The notes beneath the pieces are model-generated. The model saw only the letters and a program-made list of their open reading frames with translations. It searched no databases and had not been told where the DNA came from. 64,000 bases of DNA. Origin: Flavobacterium arcticum. GTDB taxonomy: Bacteria; Bacteroidota; Bacteroidia; Flavobacteriales; Flavobacteriaceae. Position 1 is the stretch's first letter. Every line of letters begins with the position of its first letter. The translations under genes and the position numbers were made by a program. Positions 36,345 through 45,439 of this stretch are shown here, one piece after another. Where the stretch lies: assembly GCF_003344925.1 (NCBI RefSeq), contig NZ_CP031188.1, positions 2,277,001-2,341,000 on the forward strand. The letters are read 5' to 3'.

Positions 36345-36713
36345 ATGAAACATAATGCCAAATCTATCCGTCCGTTTATAGGAGCTAAAAATTTTGAAAT
36401 ATCACGTAACTTTTATAACGACTTAGGCTTTGAGGAAAATATACTTTCTCATAACTTATCCGTTTTTAAATCTGGTAATCATGCATTTTACCTTCAGGAA
36501 TCTTATGTTAAAGACTGGGTAGATAACACTATGATTTTTATGGAAGTTGAGAGTGTGGATATATTTTGGAAAGAACTCATCACTTTAGATTTAGACAAAA
36601 AATATGAAAGTGTAAAACTCATTCCTATTCGTATAATGGATTGGGGCAAAGAGTGTTTTGTACACGACCCTTCGGGTATTCTGTGGCACTTTGGGGAGTT
36701 TAAAAAAATTTAA
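36345..36713 (+). CDS. VOC-family (glyoxalase-like) protein
   Basis: Single-module vicinal-oxygen-chelate protein of 122 residues: IRPFIGAKNFEISRNFYNDL (near 9-28), MIFMEVESVDIFWKEL in the middle and WGKECFVHDPSGILWHFGEF at the C-terminus. Members act as glyoxalases, dioxygenases or antibiotic-binding proteins; the metal set is incomplete here, so a binding role such as bleomycin-type resistance is as likely as catalysis. No operon partner is clear. Confidence 0.8.
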   Translation: MKHNAKSIRPFIGAKNFEISRNFYNDLGFEENILSHNLSVFKSGNHAFYLQESYVKDWVDNTMIFMEVESVDIFWKELITLDLDKKYESVKLIPIRIMDWGKECFVHDPSGILWHFGEFKKI

Positions 36714-36772
36714 AATATCCAGAGTGTACTTTTTAGCACGGTATTTGGAAGTATTTTTATATCAATAAATCC

Positions 36773-37222
36773 ATGCTACATGAAAAAATTTACCTTACTT
36801 ACTTTTTTGCTTATATCTGTATAAGCAATAGCTATGCTCAAAACCGTACAGAAGCTGATGCCAAAACTATCTCAGCCTACCTGCCCGGTCAATGGAAAAT
36901 AGTTAAATCTGATAACAGAAGGATTTATTTTGAACGTACAACCGATATTTTTTCTGTAGGAAGATATTATATAATCAGTAGGGATGGAATACTTATTACT
37001 AAAACCGTAGAACCTAACTACCCAAGACGATGTGGTAATGATTATAGAGTTAAAAAACCCTCTTTTAGTGGATATTGGCACATTGATGAGGATACTATTT
37101 TTACAACCCGCTCCAAATCAAATAGCCGACCTACACATTATTATATTATTGAAGTTAGCCATAAACATCTTGTTCTTGAAATAGAAAAGCTTCCATACAA
37201 AAATTATAGTACCATAAGGTAA
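36773..37222 (+). CDS. Exported hypothetical protein, N-terminus uncertain
   Basis: Unrecognised protein of 149 residues with a mature part that is beta-rich (GQWKIVKSDNRRIYFERTTD, GYWHIDEDTIFTTRSKSN), resembling a small lipocalin-like or DUF domain. The annotated start MLHEKIYLTYFFAYICISN makes a passable signal peptide ending SNSYAQ. However, an ATG at 36780 in the next frame gives a classic signal start, MKKFTLLTFLLISV, then stops. One extra T in the T6 run at 36803-36808 would join MKKFTLLTFF to the downstream frame, so the gene may carry a frameshift or a sequencing error. Confidence 0.5.
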   Translation: MLHEKIYLTYFFAYICISNSYAQNRTEADAKTISAYLPGQWKIVKSDNRRIYFERTTDIFSVGRYYIISRDGILITKTVEPNYPRRCGNDYRVKKPSFSGYWHIDEDTIFTTRSKSNSRPTHYYIIEVSHKHLVLEIEKLPYKNYSTIR

Positions 37223-37301
37223 GAGTTTATTTTTATCGTTTTAGAAATAGAATAACTCAAAAATTAAACCGTAATAAAATAAATTATACTAAAATCAACT
37301 T

Positions 37302-37317
37302 TGGCACACAACTTGCA
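37302..37317 (+). promoter_or_regulatory. Sigma-54 (RpoN) promoter
   Basis: TGGCACACAACTTGCA matches the sigma-54 consensus TGGCACG-N4-TTGCW at all but one defined base, with the GG and GC dinucleotides at exactly the -24/-12 spacing. The predicted start of transcription is near 37328. No protein gene follows on the plus strand, but a structured transcript and terminator do. Confidence 0.7.
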
Positions 37318-37327
37318 ATTATTGATA

Positions 37328-37430
37328 TATAGAATCTCATGATACTTTTTTGAGATTTGTTAATAATTGGTTGGTTGGTTTGTTAAGTCCCGTCTTTCTT
37401 TCATAAGAGAAAGGCGGGATTTACATTTTA
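37328..37430 (+). ncRNA. Candidate sigma-54-driven small RNA
   Basis: Predicted RNA of about 100 bases with the layout of a trans-acting bacterial sRNA. A 5' hairpin (AATCTCA 37333-37339 with TGAGATT 37351-37357, 11-base loop) is followed by an unpaired section (37358-37384) with three tandem TTGG units. A strong terminator stem closes it (37385-37399 with 37408-37422, 15 bp including two G-U pairs, 8-base loop), followed by a U-rich tail. No reading frame of useful length lies inside. The unpaired UUGG block is the obvious candidate for pairing with mRNA targets. The strand is set by promoter and tail. It has not been checked against any RNA database. Confidence 0.55.
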
Positions 37431-37445
37431 TATATACTAATACTG

Positions 37446-38726
37446 TTAGTTATTTAGTAAAGTAGCTAGTTGCCCCGTTAGGTTTTTACGCGAGTAGTGT
37501 TGTAGTCCTATAGCATTTGTTTTCAGGTTACCTTGCTGGTATTGTTTAAAGTAGTTTAACAACGTTTCTTTAATCTTTTCTTTTTCGGTATATGTTGCAA
37601 ATACTCCCGTATTGGTAGTTGTTATAATAGTTGAAAAATCGGCTCCTTTAGGACCTATAGCAAGTATAGGGCGTTCGGCAGCCATATATTCAAATAACTT
37701 ACCTGGTATAATACATCGAGTGTCGGGTGAGTCAATTTCAACCAATAATAAAACTTGTGATTTTCGTTGCTGTACTAATGCTTCGGTATGCGATATGTAT
37801 CCTAAATTATCGACATAGCTATCGAGTTCAAAACCAGTTATAGTACTCAATACTTCTTGGCTTACAGCACCTATAAATTTTAATTGAAATGATTTTTTAA
37901 AATCCTGATTTTCATTAATAAGCTCTGAAATTGCTTGCCATAATAATGTAGGATTACGTTCAGATAAGAAAGAACCTATATGTGCTAGCGTAAACTTTTC
38001 ATCTAGTGGCTGTTTCTCTATTTTCTCTACATCATAACCATTGGTTATTACTGTAACAGGTTTGTCGGTTATAGCTTCAAACTCTTTTTTAGTAGTTGGG
38101 CTGGTTACAATAATTTGGTTGGCAGTAGTAAGTACTTCTCGCTCTAGCTCTTTATGCTTTTTAGCAGCGCTTTTAGATAGTTTTAATTCTTTATGATAGC
38201 CAATGGTAGTCCAAGGGTCACGAAAGTCGGCAAACCATTTTATATTCAACTGCTTTTTAAGCCCCAGTCCTATTAAATGTAAACTATGCGGGGGGCCTGT
38301 AGTAATAACAGTATCTATATTGTTTTTCTGTATATAATCAGTTAAATAACTAATAGATGGCTTTACCCACAATACCCGTGCATCTGGAATAAAAAGGTTA
38401 CCCCTCACCCATAGCATGAGCCGTTGCATTAATGACTGCTTTTTTTTATTGGGTATAATACCCGAACTTATTTTTTTAGTACTGCTTTTAGAAAATGCCG
38501 AAGCCCAATTGTATGGTTCAGTAATTTTATGCTTTAGTATTGTAACCTTTTCATTTACTTCATTAACTAAGCTATCATCAAGCAACGGATAAGTAGGGTT
38601 TTCGGGTATATATACTATGGGTTCAATACCGTAATCAGGTAAGTATTTTACAAATTTAAGCCAACGTTGTACACCAGGTCCTCCTGCTGGTGGCCAATAA
38701 TAGCTTATAATTAAAACTTTTTTCAA
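37446..38726 (-). CDS. Group 1/4 family glycosyltransferase
   Basis: GT-B fold glycosyltransferase of 426 residues. The N-terminal domain begins with YYWPPAGGPGVQRWLKFVKY (near 9-28), typical of a WcaI/GT4-like group; IVTSPTTKKEFEAI and VITNGYDVEKIE mark the domain junction (near 210-235), and the donor site is in IPGKLFEYMAAERPILAIG (near 340-358). It would transfer a sugar from a nucleotide donor to a surface polysaccharide or lipid acceptor. It is 14 bases downstream of the YfhO-type gene and probably co-transcribed. Confidence 0.88.
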   Translation of the reverse strand: MKKVLIISYYWPPAGGPGVQRWLKFVKYLPDYGIEPIVYIPENPTYPLLDDSLVNEVNEKVTILKHKITEPYNWASAFSKSSTKKISSGIIPNKKKQSLMQRLMLWVRGNLFIPDARVLWVKPSISYLTDYIQKNNIDTVITTGPPHSLHLIGLGLKKQLNIKWFADFRDPWTTIGYHKELKLSKSAAKKHKELEREVLTTANQIIVTSPTTKKEFEAITDKPVTVITNGYDVEKIEKQPLDEKFTLAHIGSFLSERNPTLLWQAISELINENQDFKKSFQLKFIGAVSQEVLSTITGFELDSYVDNLGYISHTEALVQQRKSQVLLLVEIDSPDTRCIIPGKLFEYMAAERPILAIGPKGADFSTIITTTNTGVFATYTEKEKIKETLLNYFKQYQQGNLKTNAIGLQHYSRKNLTGQLATLLNN

Positions 38727-38740
38727 CTTAAAATCAGTTA

Positions 38741-41230
38741 TTATTCCCCTTTTGGGTGTTCAGTCTCTTTTTTATTTCCCATATATATACCCCATACTAA
38801 AAATAATAGCATAAATATAAAGCTAATCAAAGCTATGGTACTACCTGTAGTAATAACCTGTGGTTCAAACTTAAACTCTATAGTATGTTTACCCGCAGGA
38901 ACCTCCATTGCACGCAATACAAAATCAGCTTTAAAGTGCGGTATCAGTTTACCATCTATATAAGCATTCCAACCATTAGTATAATACATTTCTGAAAATA
39001 CTGCCAGTCCTTCATTTTTATTATTTGATTCATATTTCAAATAATTAGGTTCATGTGTTTTTAATGTAATTGTGGCAGTACTGTCTTTTACAAAAGTTGA
39101 TTTTTGTAATATTTCGGGTAAGTCATTTTTATTAATAACCACCTCATTTTTACTATCCAATTCATTTAATGCTAAAAGTTCTTCATCTACAGTACTTACT
39201 GTTTTTACATCTTGTACAAACCAAGCAGCTCCATTAGCATATGGGTTGGTAATAGGTACTTCTTGCCCCTCACCTGCTTGTAAAATCATATATTTTACAT
39301 TAAGCAGGTTAAGTACAGGGAATTTTTGACCCAATGCCATTTCTTCAGGGTTAATTGTTTCAATCATAGCCTGTATTTGCGGGTCTACAATGTAATTGAA
39401 TAATTGATCCATTCGTCGTGGTCGTACTGCACTATATCCTCCTACCGAGTTATGGAAGTACGATGTACGCCCTTGTAACCTTAATTGTGGCTCATATACT
39501 CTATAAAATGAAGTATCTTGTAGTATAAATGAATCGGTAGGTGTAGCCTGAAACGGAGCGTCTACCTCACGAGCATTAACAAAATCTTCTTTGTTAACAT
39601 AATTTCTATCTATAAAATAAAGGTCACCCACCATAAGTACACCTACTAAAATAGTAGCTAAAGTAGCTTGTAGTTTTTTCTCTTTAAATGCCCATAAAAT
39701 TCCTGCTACTGCCACGATAAGAAAACCCGAACGTAATAAATCGGATGTGTACATACTCATACGTTGCTCTTTTAAGGTATCTACAAATGCAGGACCTATC
39801 TCGCCATACATTTGTCTAAGTTGCCCGTCCATCATTCCTGAAAAATTAAATGAACCTTTAAACAAGAATAGACAGGTAATAATACCTAAAGCTGTACCTG
39901 CTGCTAACTTTAAAGCTTTCCATTGTTCTTCTTTACCTGTTTTAAAGAATGATTGCAGCCCCATTAAAGCAAGTATAGGGAAACAAAGTTCTAGTATAAC
40001 TTGTATAGATGATACTGCCCTAAATTTATCATACATTGGGATATAATCTATAAAAAAGGTAGTGAGTGCAGGGAAATTTTTACCCCACGATAGTAATAAT
40101 GACAATAATGCTCCTGCAAGAAAAGCATATTTAATTTTTCTTTTATCGCAAAATAACCCTAATAACGCCAAAAAGAAAACCACCGCGCCTATATAGGCAG
40201 GAGCTTCTACGATAGGTTGTTCGCCCCAATAAGTTGGCACATTAGCAACAAAATTTTTCGCTTCTTGCGGGTTTGCTCCTTGCTCTAATATAAACTCATA
40301 CATTACTGAGTTTTCACCTACATTTTCACGTGCACCACCACCAAATAATCTTGGAGCAATAAGGTTAAAACTCTCCGCTATACCATAACTGTACTCTGTA
40401 ATATAATCATAATCCATAGCAGAGTTAGTAGTATTTGCAGAGCCATCGGGGTTTATAGTAAGTTCGCTTTTCCCCCGAATACTAAAATCGGTATACTCTG
40501 CGGTAGCCATCAAGTTAGTAGCATTAGCCCCTATAGCAAGTATTGCTGCAATAATAAAAGTACCCGATAGTAGTCCTATATGTTTAAAGTCTTTTTCTTT
40601 AACTATTTGTATAATGTAATAGATACCTATAACTAATAGTAATAGTAACAGGTAATATGTCATTTGGAAATGGTTAGCATTAATTTCTAGTGCTGCTGCA
40701 ATCATGGTGAGCAATCCTCCTACTATATAGCGCTTCTTAAACACGAGCAGTACTCCCGCTAATACCATAGGCATATAGGCTATAGCATGGGCTTTGGCAT
40801 TATGCCCTACGCCCAATATTATAACCAGATAAGTCGAAAAACCAAAGGCAAGCGCCCCAAAAAAAGCTTTGAGTGGATCAACTTTTAATACACACATCAA
40901 TATGTAGAACCCTATAAAATAAAGGAATAAATAGTCGGCTGGACGTGGTAGTGAACGTAGTACCGAGTCTATTTTTTTAATATAATTATGAGGATATTTA
41001 GCTCCTAACTGATAGGTAGGCATTCCACCAAAAGCACTATTTGTCCAGTAAGGTTCTTCTTGGGTTTCTTTTCTAAAATCATTTTGCTCTTTTGCCATAC
41101 CAGTATATTGTGCAATATCTGACTGGTATATTTTTTTACCTTGCAATACAGGATAAAAATAAATTAATGAAATGACTACAAAACCTATTATGGCAAGAAG
41201 ATGTGGGTAGAGCTTATTAATGTTCTTCAT
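38741..41230 (-). CDS. YfhO-type multi-pass membrane protein
   Basis: Large inner-membrane protein of 829 residues in the YfhO family, related to GT-C glycosyltransferases. The first helix is near residues 10-30, then SDIAQYTGMAKEQNDFRKET opens a periplasmic loop with candidate acidic active-site residues. About 12-13 hydrophobic helices lie over residues 10-540 with one last helix at about 800. The remainder is a periplasmic domain (ESNNKNEGLAVFSEMYYTNG). YfhO in Firmicutes glycosylates lipoteichoic acid; the acceptor here is unknown but is likely to be a surface glycan given the downstream glycosyltransferase. Confidence 0.88.
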   Translation of the reverse strand: MKNINKLYPHLLAIIGFVVISLIYFYPVLQGKKIYQSDIAQYTGMAKEQNDFRKETQEEPYWTNSAFGGMPTYQLGAKYPHNYIKKIDSVLRSLPRPADYLFLYFIGFYILMCVLKVDPLKAFFGALAFGFSTYLVIILGVGHNAKAHAIAYMPMVLAGVLLVFKKRYIVGGLLTMIAAALEINANHFQMTYYLLLLLLVIGIYYIIQIVKEKDFKHIGLLSGTFIIAAILAIGANATNLMATAEYTDFSIRGKSELTINPDGSANTTNSAMDYDYITEYSYGIAESFNLIAPRLFGGGARENVGENSVMYEFILEQGANPQEAKNFVANVPTYWGEQPIVEAPAYIGAVVFFLALLGLFCDKRKIKYAFLAGALLSLLLSWGKNFPALTTFFIDYIPMYDKFRAVSSIQVILELCFPILALMGLQSFFKTGKEEQWKALKLAAGTALGIITCLFLFKGSFNFSGMMDGQLRQMYGEIGPAFVDTLKEQRMSMYTSDLLRSGFLIVAVAGILWAFKEKKLQATLATILVGVLMVGDLYFIDRNYVNKEDFVNAREVDAPFQATPTDSFILQDTSFYRVYEPQLRLQGRTSYFHNSVGGYSAVRPRRMDQLFNYIVDPQIQAMIETINPEEMALGQKFPVLNLLNVKYMILQAGEGQEVPITNPYANGAAWFVQDVKTVSTVDEELLALNELDSKNEVVINKNDLPEILQKSTFVKDSTATITLKTHEPNYLKYESNNKNEGLAVFSEMYYTNGWNAYIDGKLIPHFKADFVLRAMEVPAGKHTIEFKFEPQVITTGSTIALISFIFMLLFLVWGIYMGNKKETEHPKGE

Positions 41231-41330
41231 GTAACGATTATCTTTTTATAACTATAAAAACGCCGTGAAGATACTTAATTTCCCTAAAAGTAGTAATATT
41301 TAACCTTAATAAATAAGGGCATTAAAATAT

Positions 41331-41355
41331 AAAACTCCTCTTGTAGAGGAGCTTT
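41331..41355 (-). terminator. Weak terminator of the DUF4834 gene
   Basis: CTCCTCT/AGAGGAG stem (41335-41341 with 41345-41351), 3-base loop, four Us on the minus strand, 9 bases past the DUF4834 stop. Confidence 0.5.
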
Positions 41356-41363
41356 ATAATACT

Positions 41364-41627
41364 TTAATCAATTTCTTCAAAATCAATATATTCGCCAACT
41401 TTTTTACTTTCCTTAGGCTTTTTATTTTCGTTTCGTGAAGCCTGCTGTTGGTTATTATTTTGCTGTTGATTGAATTGTTGTTGGTTATAAAAATTTTGTT
41501 CGGCTTTTTTAACTACCTGTTGCATTAAAACAGGGGCAAAAAGGCGAAGTAAAAACTTAACTGCATAATAAACAAGTATTAATATAAATATTGTACGCAG
41601 TATTCCTGTAAGAGATGCCGTTACCAT
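41364..41627 (-). CDS. DUF4834 family protein
   Basis: Small protein of 87 residues with one N-terminal helix (TGILRTIFILILVYYAVKFL, near 6-25) and a charged, Gln/Asn-rich tail (NNQQQASRNENKKPKE), ending in VGEYIDFEEID, which is the hallmark of this flavobacterial family. Function is unknown; it is probably anchored in the inner membrane with the tail in the cytosol. The ATG at 41627 is the family start; the track frame to 41747 overlaps the next, divergent gene and its promoter. Confidence 0.85.
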   Translation of the reverse strand: MVTASLTGILRTIFILILVYYAVKFLLRLFAPVLMQQVVKKAEQNFYNQQQFNQQQNNNQQQASRNENKKPKESKKVGEYIDFEEID

Positions 41628-41707
41628 TATTATTAAAATTTCTTCAAAAATAAACAATCTGATGTTTAAAATTAAATAAGTGTTCTTAAAATAATAATAA
41701 AATGTAG

Positions 41708-41715
41708 TATTTTTG
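41708..41715 (+). promoter_or_regulatory. TAnnTTTG promoter box for the outer-membrane protein gene
   Basis: TATTTTTG, 39 bases before the ATG at 41755. Confidence 0.55.
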
Positions 41716-41754
41716 AAGAAACCTAAACGGTTGCCAATAATAAACAAGCCAAAT

Positions 41755-42750
41755 ATGAATATTGTAAAAAAGATAACTACTTATATTTTTCTATTAAGCT
41801 ACTGTGTAATAAATGCTCAATACACCGATCAGATAAATTCTAACCGTCCTGGGCTTTCTGTTTCGGCATTCGCCGTTGGTAAAACTATCGCACAAGTAGA
41901 AACAGGTATTTATGGAATAATGGAAAAGCATAGTATACTTAACTATGAAACACGCGGTATGGGAGTAGACCTTTCTTTACGCTATGGTGCTTTTATGGAA
42001 GAGTTAGAATTCGTGGTTGATATGCAGTATCAGTTCGATCAGCAAGAAGATGCATTATACATAACCAATAGAAACGATTTTAAACAGTTTACCGTTGGGG
42101 CTAAATATCTTATATATGACCCTGATAAGAATTATAAACCAGAGCTAAACTTATATAGCTGGAAAGCGAATCATAAATTTAAATGGAGAAATCTTATACC
42201 TGCATTTGCAGTATATGGAGGGGTAAATCTTATTGGTGGGGATAACCCTTATACTTTTCCCGAAGATCAAATAAGTGCTAAAATAGCAGCTATAACACAA
42301 AACCATTTTGGTAAATGGGTATGGGTTAACAATATAATATTTGACAAGTTCCCTACGGACTATCCTAGTATTGGCGTTATTTCTACGCTTACACGCGGAT
42401 TTAACGAAAAATGGTCAGGGTTTATCGAATTTCAAGGGTTTAGTAGCGACTACTATGCCGATGGTTTAGGCAGACTGGGTGCAGCTCACCTATTAAGCGA
42501 CACTATGCAAATAGATGCATCAATAACGGGTAACTTTAAAGATACTCCCTCTATATTATATGGTAGTATTGGGTTTTCTTGGCGATTTGATGCTAACTAT
42601 AAAGATATACTTGTAGCCGGTAAAGGCGAACGTGAAGATGAGTATAATGAAGAGCAGAAAAAGAAGAAAGAGAAAAAAGATAAAGAAAGAGAAGAGCGAA
42701 AAAAGAAGAAAAATCAACGTCTTGATGAAGTAGAACTTGACGGAAATTAA
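41755..42750 (+). CDS. Outer-membrane transporter-like protein
   Basis: Predicted outer-membrane beta-barrel of 331 residues with a signal peptide (MNIVKKITTYIFLLSYCVINAQ). Alternating strands such as QVETGIYGIMEKHSILNYET, LRYGAFMEELEFVVDMQYQF and WSGFIEFQGFSSDYYADGLG point to the MetA-type outer-membrane transporter (phenol degradation) family. It has a highly charged lysine/glutamate tail after residue 298 (KKKEKKDKEREERKKKKN), which should be periplasmic or peptidoglycan-facing. The ATG at 41755 is the signal start; 41713 lies ahead of it near the promoter box. It is followed after 6 bases by the GNAT gene. Confidence 0.8.
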   Translation: MNIVKKITTYIFLLSYCVINAQYTDQINSNRPGLSVSAFAVGKTIAQVETGIYGIMEKHSILNYETRGMGVDLSLRYGAFMEELEFVVDMQYQFDQQEDALYITNRNDFKQFTVGAKYLIYDPDKNYKPELNLYSWKANHKFKWRNLIPAFAVYGGVNLIGGDNPYTFPEDQISAKIAAITQNHFGKWVWVNNIIFDKFPTDYPSIGVISTLTRGFNEKWSGFIEFQGFSSDYYADGLGRLGAAHLLSDTMQIDASITGNFKDTPSILYGSIGFSWRFDANYKDILVAGKGEREDEYNEEQKKKKEKKDKEREERKKKKNQRLDEVELDGN

Positions 42751-42756
42751 TACTAA

Positions 42757-43875
42757 ATGATAACCATAAAAGAAGCAAAGACTAAAAAAGAAATAAAAGA
42801 ATTTATTAAATTTTCTTTTAAATTATATAAAGATTGTCCTTACTGGATACCTCCCATAATAAATGACGAACTTGAAAATTTTGATGTAACAAAAAACCCT
42901 GCCTTTGCTCATGCCGATGCCAAATTTTATCTTGCTTATCGTGATAATAAAATTGTAGGTAAAACTGCCGTAATAATAAACTGGCAAGAAGTAAAAATAC
43001 AACATAAAAATAAAGTGCGTTTTGGTTGGTTTGATGTTATAGATGATATAGAAGTAACTAAAGCCTTATTAGAAAAGGTTTATGAATACGGTAGAGAACA
43101 TAATATGGAATATGCCGAAGGCCCTATTGGTTTTTCTAATTTAGACAAAGTAGGAGCACTTACTGAGGGGTATGATAAAATAGGTACTGCTATAACATGG
43201 TATAATTACCCTTATTATATAGAGCATTTTGAAAAACTAGGATTTGTAAAAGAAAAAGAATATATAGAAAGTATATTTCCTTTTGAAAATGTTAAACCTG
43301 AAGCTTATAGAAAAGCTACAGACCTTGTTAAAAGAAGGTATGAGCTTAAAGCTATAAGTTTTTCTACTACTGCCGAGGTCATGCCATATGTTGATAAAAT
43401 GTTTGACCTGTTTAATAAAAGTTATGAAAAACTAGCTTCTTTTGTAGCAGTATCAGAAGTACAAAAAGAATACTTCAAGAAAAAATACATAGGTCTTATC
43501 AACCCTGAATATATAAAATTTGTTGAGGATAAGGATGGGAACTTAGTAGCCTTTAGCATTGTAATGCCATCATTTGCAAAAGCTCTTATAAAGGCTAACG
43601 GAAAACTTTTCCCTTTTGGATTTTTACACTTACTAAAAGCTAAAAAGCATAGTAAAGATGTGGTGTTTTACCTAATAGGCATAGACCCTGAATACCAAAA
43701 CAAGGGTGTTACAGCTATAATATTTGATGAATATTATAAAATTTTCAGCAAAAACAAAATTCAAAACTGTATTAGAACCCCTGAACTTGAAGACAACTTT
43801 GCCATGCATAATCTATGGAAACACTTTGATCCTGTAGTACACAAGCGCAGGAGGACATATAGAAAAGATATTTAA
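42757..43875 (+). CDS. GNAT-like N-acetyltransferase family protein
   Basis: Protein of 372 residues built from one or two GNAT-type folds. The N-terminal part (about 1-160) has IKFSFKLYKDCPYWIPPI and the acetyl-CoA region around FGWFDVIDDIEVTKALLEKV and EYAEGPIGFSNLDKVG; the C-terminal part has FYLIGIDPEYQNKGVTAIIF (near 304-323), the motif-A loop. This long two-module group is common in Bacteroidota and usually labelled N-acetyltransferase with no known substrate. It starts 6 bases after the outer-membrane protein gene, so it is co-transcribed. Confidence 0.8.
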   Translation: MITIKEAKTKKEIKEFIKFSFKLYKDCPYWIPPIINDELENFDVTKNPAFAHADAKFYLAYRDNKIVGKTAVIINWQEVKIQHKNKVRFGWFDVIDDIEVTKALLEKVYEYGREHNMEYAEGPIGFSNLDKVGALTEGYDKIGTAITWYNYPYYIEHFEKLGFVKEKEYIESIFPFENVKPEAYRKATDLVKRRYELKAISFSTTAEVMPYVDKMFDLFNKSYEKLASFVAVSEVQKEYFKKKYIGLINPEYIKFVEDKDGNLVAFSIVMPSFAKALIKANGKLFPFGFLHLLKAKKHSKDVVFYLIGIDPEYQNKGVTAIIFDEYYKIFSKNKIQNCIRTPELEDNFAMHNLWKHFDPVVHKRRRTYRKDI

Positions 43876-43929
43876 AATAATAATAAAGCCCATACAAAAT
43901 GAATGTATGGGCTTTATTATTATTTTAAA
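43871..43929. terminator. Bidirectional terminator with a 26-bp stem
   Basis: Bases 43871-43896 pair perfectly with 43904-43929 around a 7-base loop. The stop codon of the GNAT gene lies inside the left arm. It separates the converging GNAT and oxoamine synthase genes. Confidence 0.9.
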
Positions 43930-43941
43930 GAGTATTACAAT

Positions 43942-45243
43942 TTATTCAGCAGAAACATCAACTGTAGTTTCGGCAGCAATTTTCTTGTAAGTACCACTTT
44001 CTAGTTTTTCACGTATAGCTTCATAGGCCTTTAATGTAAGCTCTATATCCTCCATAGTATGTGTAGCAGTAGGTATCATTCGTAGTAATATAATACCTTT
44101 AGGAATTACAGGATATACTACTATTGATAAGAATATACCATAATTTTCTCTTAGGTCATTTACCATAACCATTGCTTCAGGAATACTACCTTCAAGATAA
44201 ACAGGAGTTACACAAGTGTTAGTATCACCTATATTAAAACCTCTGCTTTTTAGCCCGTTTTGTAATGCATTTACATTTTCCCAAAGTTTAGCTTTAAGTT
44301 CTGGCATTGTTCTAAGCATATCAAGACGCTTAAGCGCACCTTTTACTAAGAGCATTGGTAATGATTTAGCAAACATTTGCGAACGCAAATTATATTTAAG
44401 GAAATCAATAACATCTTTATCAGCAGCAACAAATGCCCCTATGCTTGCCATAGATTTTGCAAAAGTAGAGAAGTAAACATCTATACCATCTTGGCATCCT
44501 TGCTCCTCTCCTGCTCCTGCTCCTGTTTTACCTAGTGTACCAAAACCATGCGCATCATCTGCTAATAATCTAAAATTATACTTCTCTTTAAGAGCTATAA
44601 TCTCTTTTAGTTTACCTTGCTGTCCTCGCATACCAAATACACCCTCAGTAATAACAAGTATACCACCACCTGTTTGCTCTGCCATATTAGTAGCACGCTC
44701 TAGATTTTTCTCAAGGCTCTCTATATCGTTATGCTTATAAGTAAATCGTTTTCCCATGTGCAAACGAACACCATCTATAATACAAGCATGAGAATCTACA
44801 TCATATACTATAATATCATTTTTAGACACCAAAGCATCTATAATAGATACCATACCTTGATAACCAAAGTTAAGTAAATATGCTGATTCTTTTTTTACAA
44901 AAGCGGCAAGCTCTTGCTCTAACTGCTCGTGTACCGATGTATGCCCACTCATCATTCTTGCTCCCATCGGGTACGCAGATCCATATTCTGCTGCTGCTTC
45001 GGCATCTACTTTTCTTACTTCGGGGTGGTTTGCCAAGCCAAGGTAATCGTTTATACTCCAGCTAATAACCTCTTTCCCATGAAACATCATGCGGTTTGAC
45101 AAGGGACCTTCTAATTTAGGAAAAACATAATACCCTTCTGCCTGAGAAGCCCATTTCCCTAAAGGACCTTTATTCTTTTGTATCCTTTCAAATAAATCGT
45201 TTACCATTATATCAAAATTTTCAGTGTCATAAAAACGCATCAA
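43942..45243 (-). CDS. Alpha-oxoamine synthase (serine palmitoyl- or cysteate acyltransferase)
   Basis: PLP enzyme of 433 residues in the AONS/KBL/SPT family. Fold motifs are WSINDYLGLANHPEVRK (near 71-87), ADDAHGFGTLGKTGAGAGEE (near 228-247), and the PLP lysine in YFSTFAKSMASIGAF (near 257-271). The family joins an amino acid to an acyl thioester: serine gives sphingolipids, cysteate gives sulfonolipids (capnine), both found in Bacteroidota. Length and pattern suit either. The gene has no lipid-synthesis neighbour here that would decide it. A bacterial KBL or BioF is less likely, given the long N- and C-terminal parts. Confidence 0.85.
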   Translation of the reverse strand: MMRFYDTENFDIMVNDLFERIQKNKGPLGKWASQAEGYYVFPKLEGPLSNRMMFHGKEVISWSINDYLGLANHPEVRKVDAEAAAEYGSAYPMGARMMSGHTSVHEQLEQELAAFVKKESAYLLNFGYQGMVSIIDALVSKNDIIVYDVDSHACIIDGVRLHMGKRFTYKHNDIESLEKNLERATNMAEQTGGGILVITEGVFGMRGQQGKLKEIIALKEKYNFRLLADDAHGFGTLGKTGAGAGEEQGCQDGIDVYFSTFAKSMASIGAFVAADKDVIDFLKYNLRSQMFAKSLPMLLVKGALKRLDMLRTMPELKAKLWENVNALQNGLKSRGFNIGDTNTCVTPVYLEGSIPEAMVMVNDLRENYGIFLSIVVYPVIPKGIILLRMIPTATHTMEDIELTLKAYEAIREKLESGTYKKIAAETTVDVSAE

Positions 45244-45439
45244 AAGTAGTTATTAAATTGCTTGTATCATAATAATTTTTTATTCTAAACATTGATTACC
45301 CCTCGCTTTTCATAAAAAAATATTTTGTAACCTACAGAAGTTGATTTGTATTTCTCCCAAATTAAAAATGAGCAGAATTACAATCAAATCAAATATTTTT
45401 TTAGTTTTACAGGATAAATCAACCAAAAACAAAAAAAAA

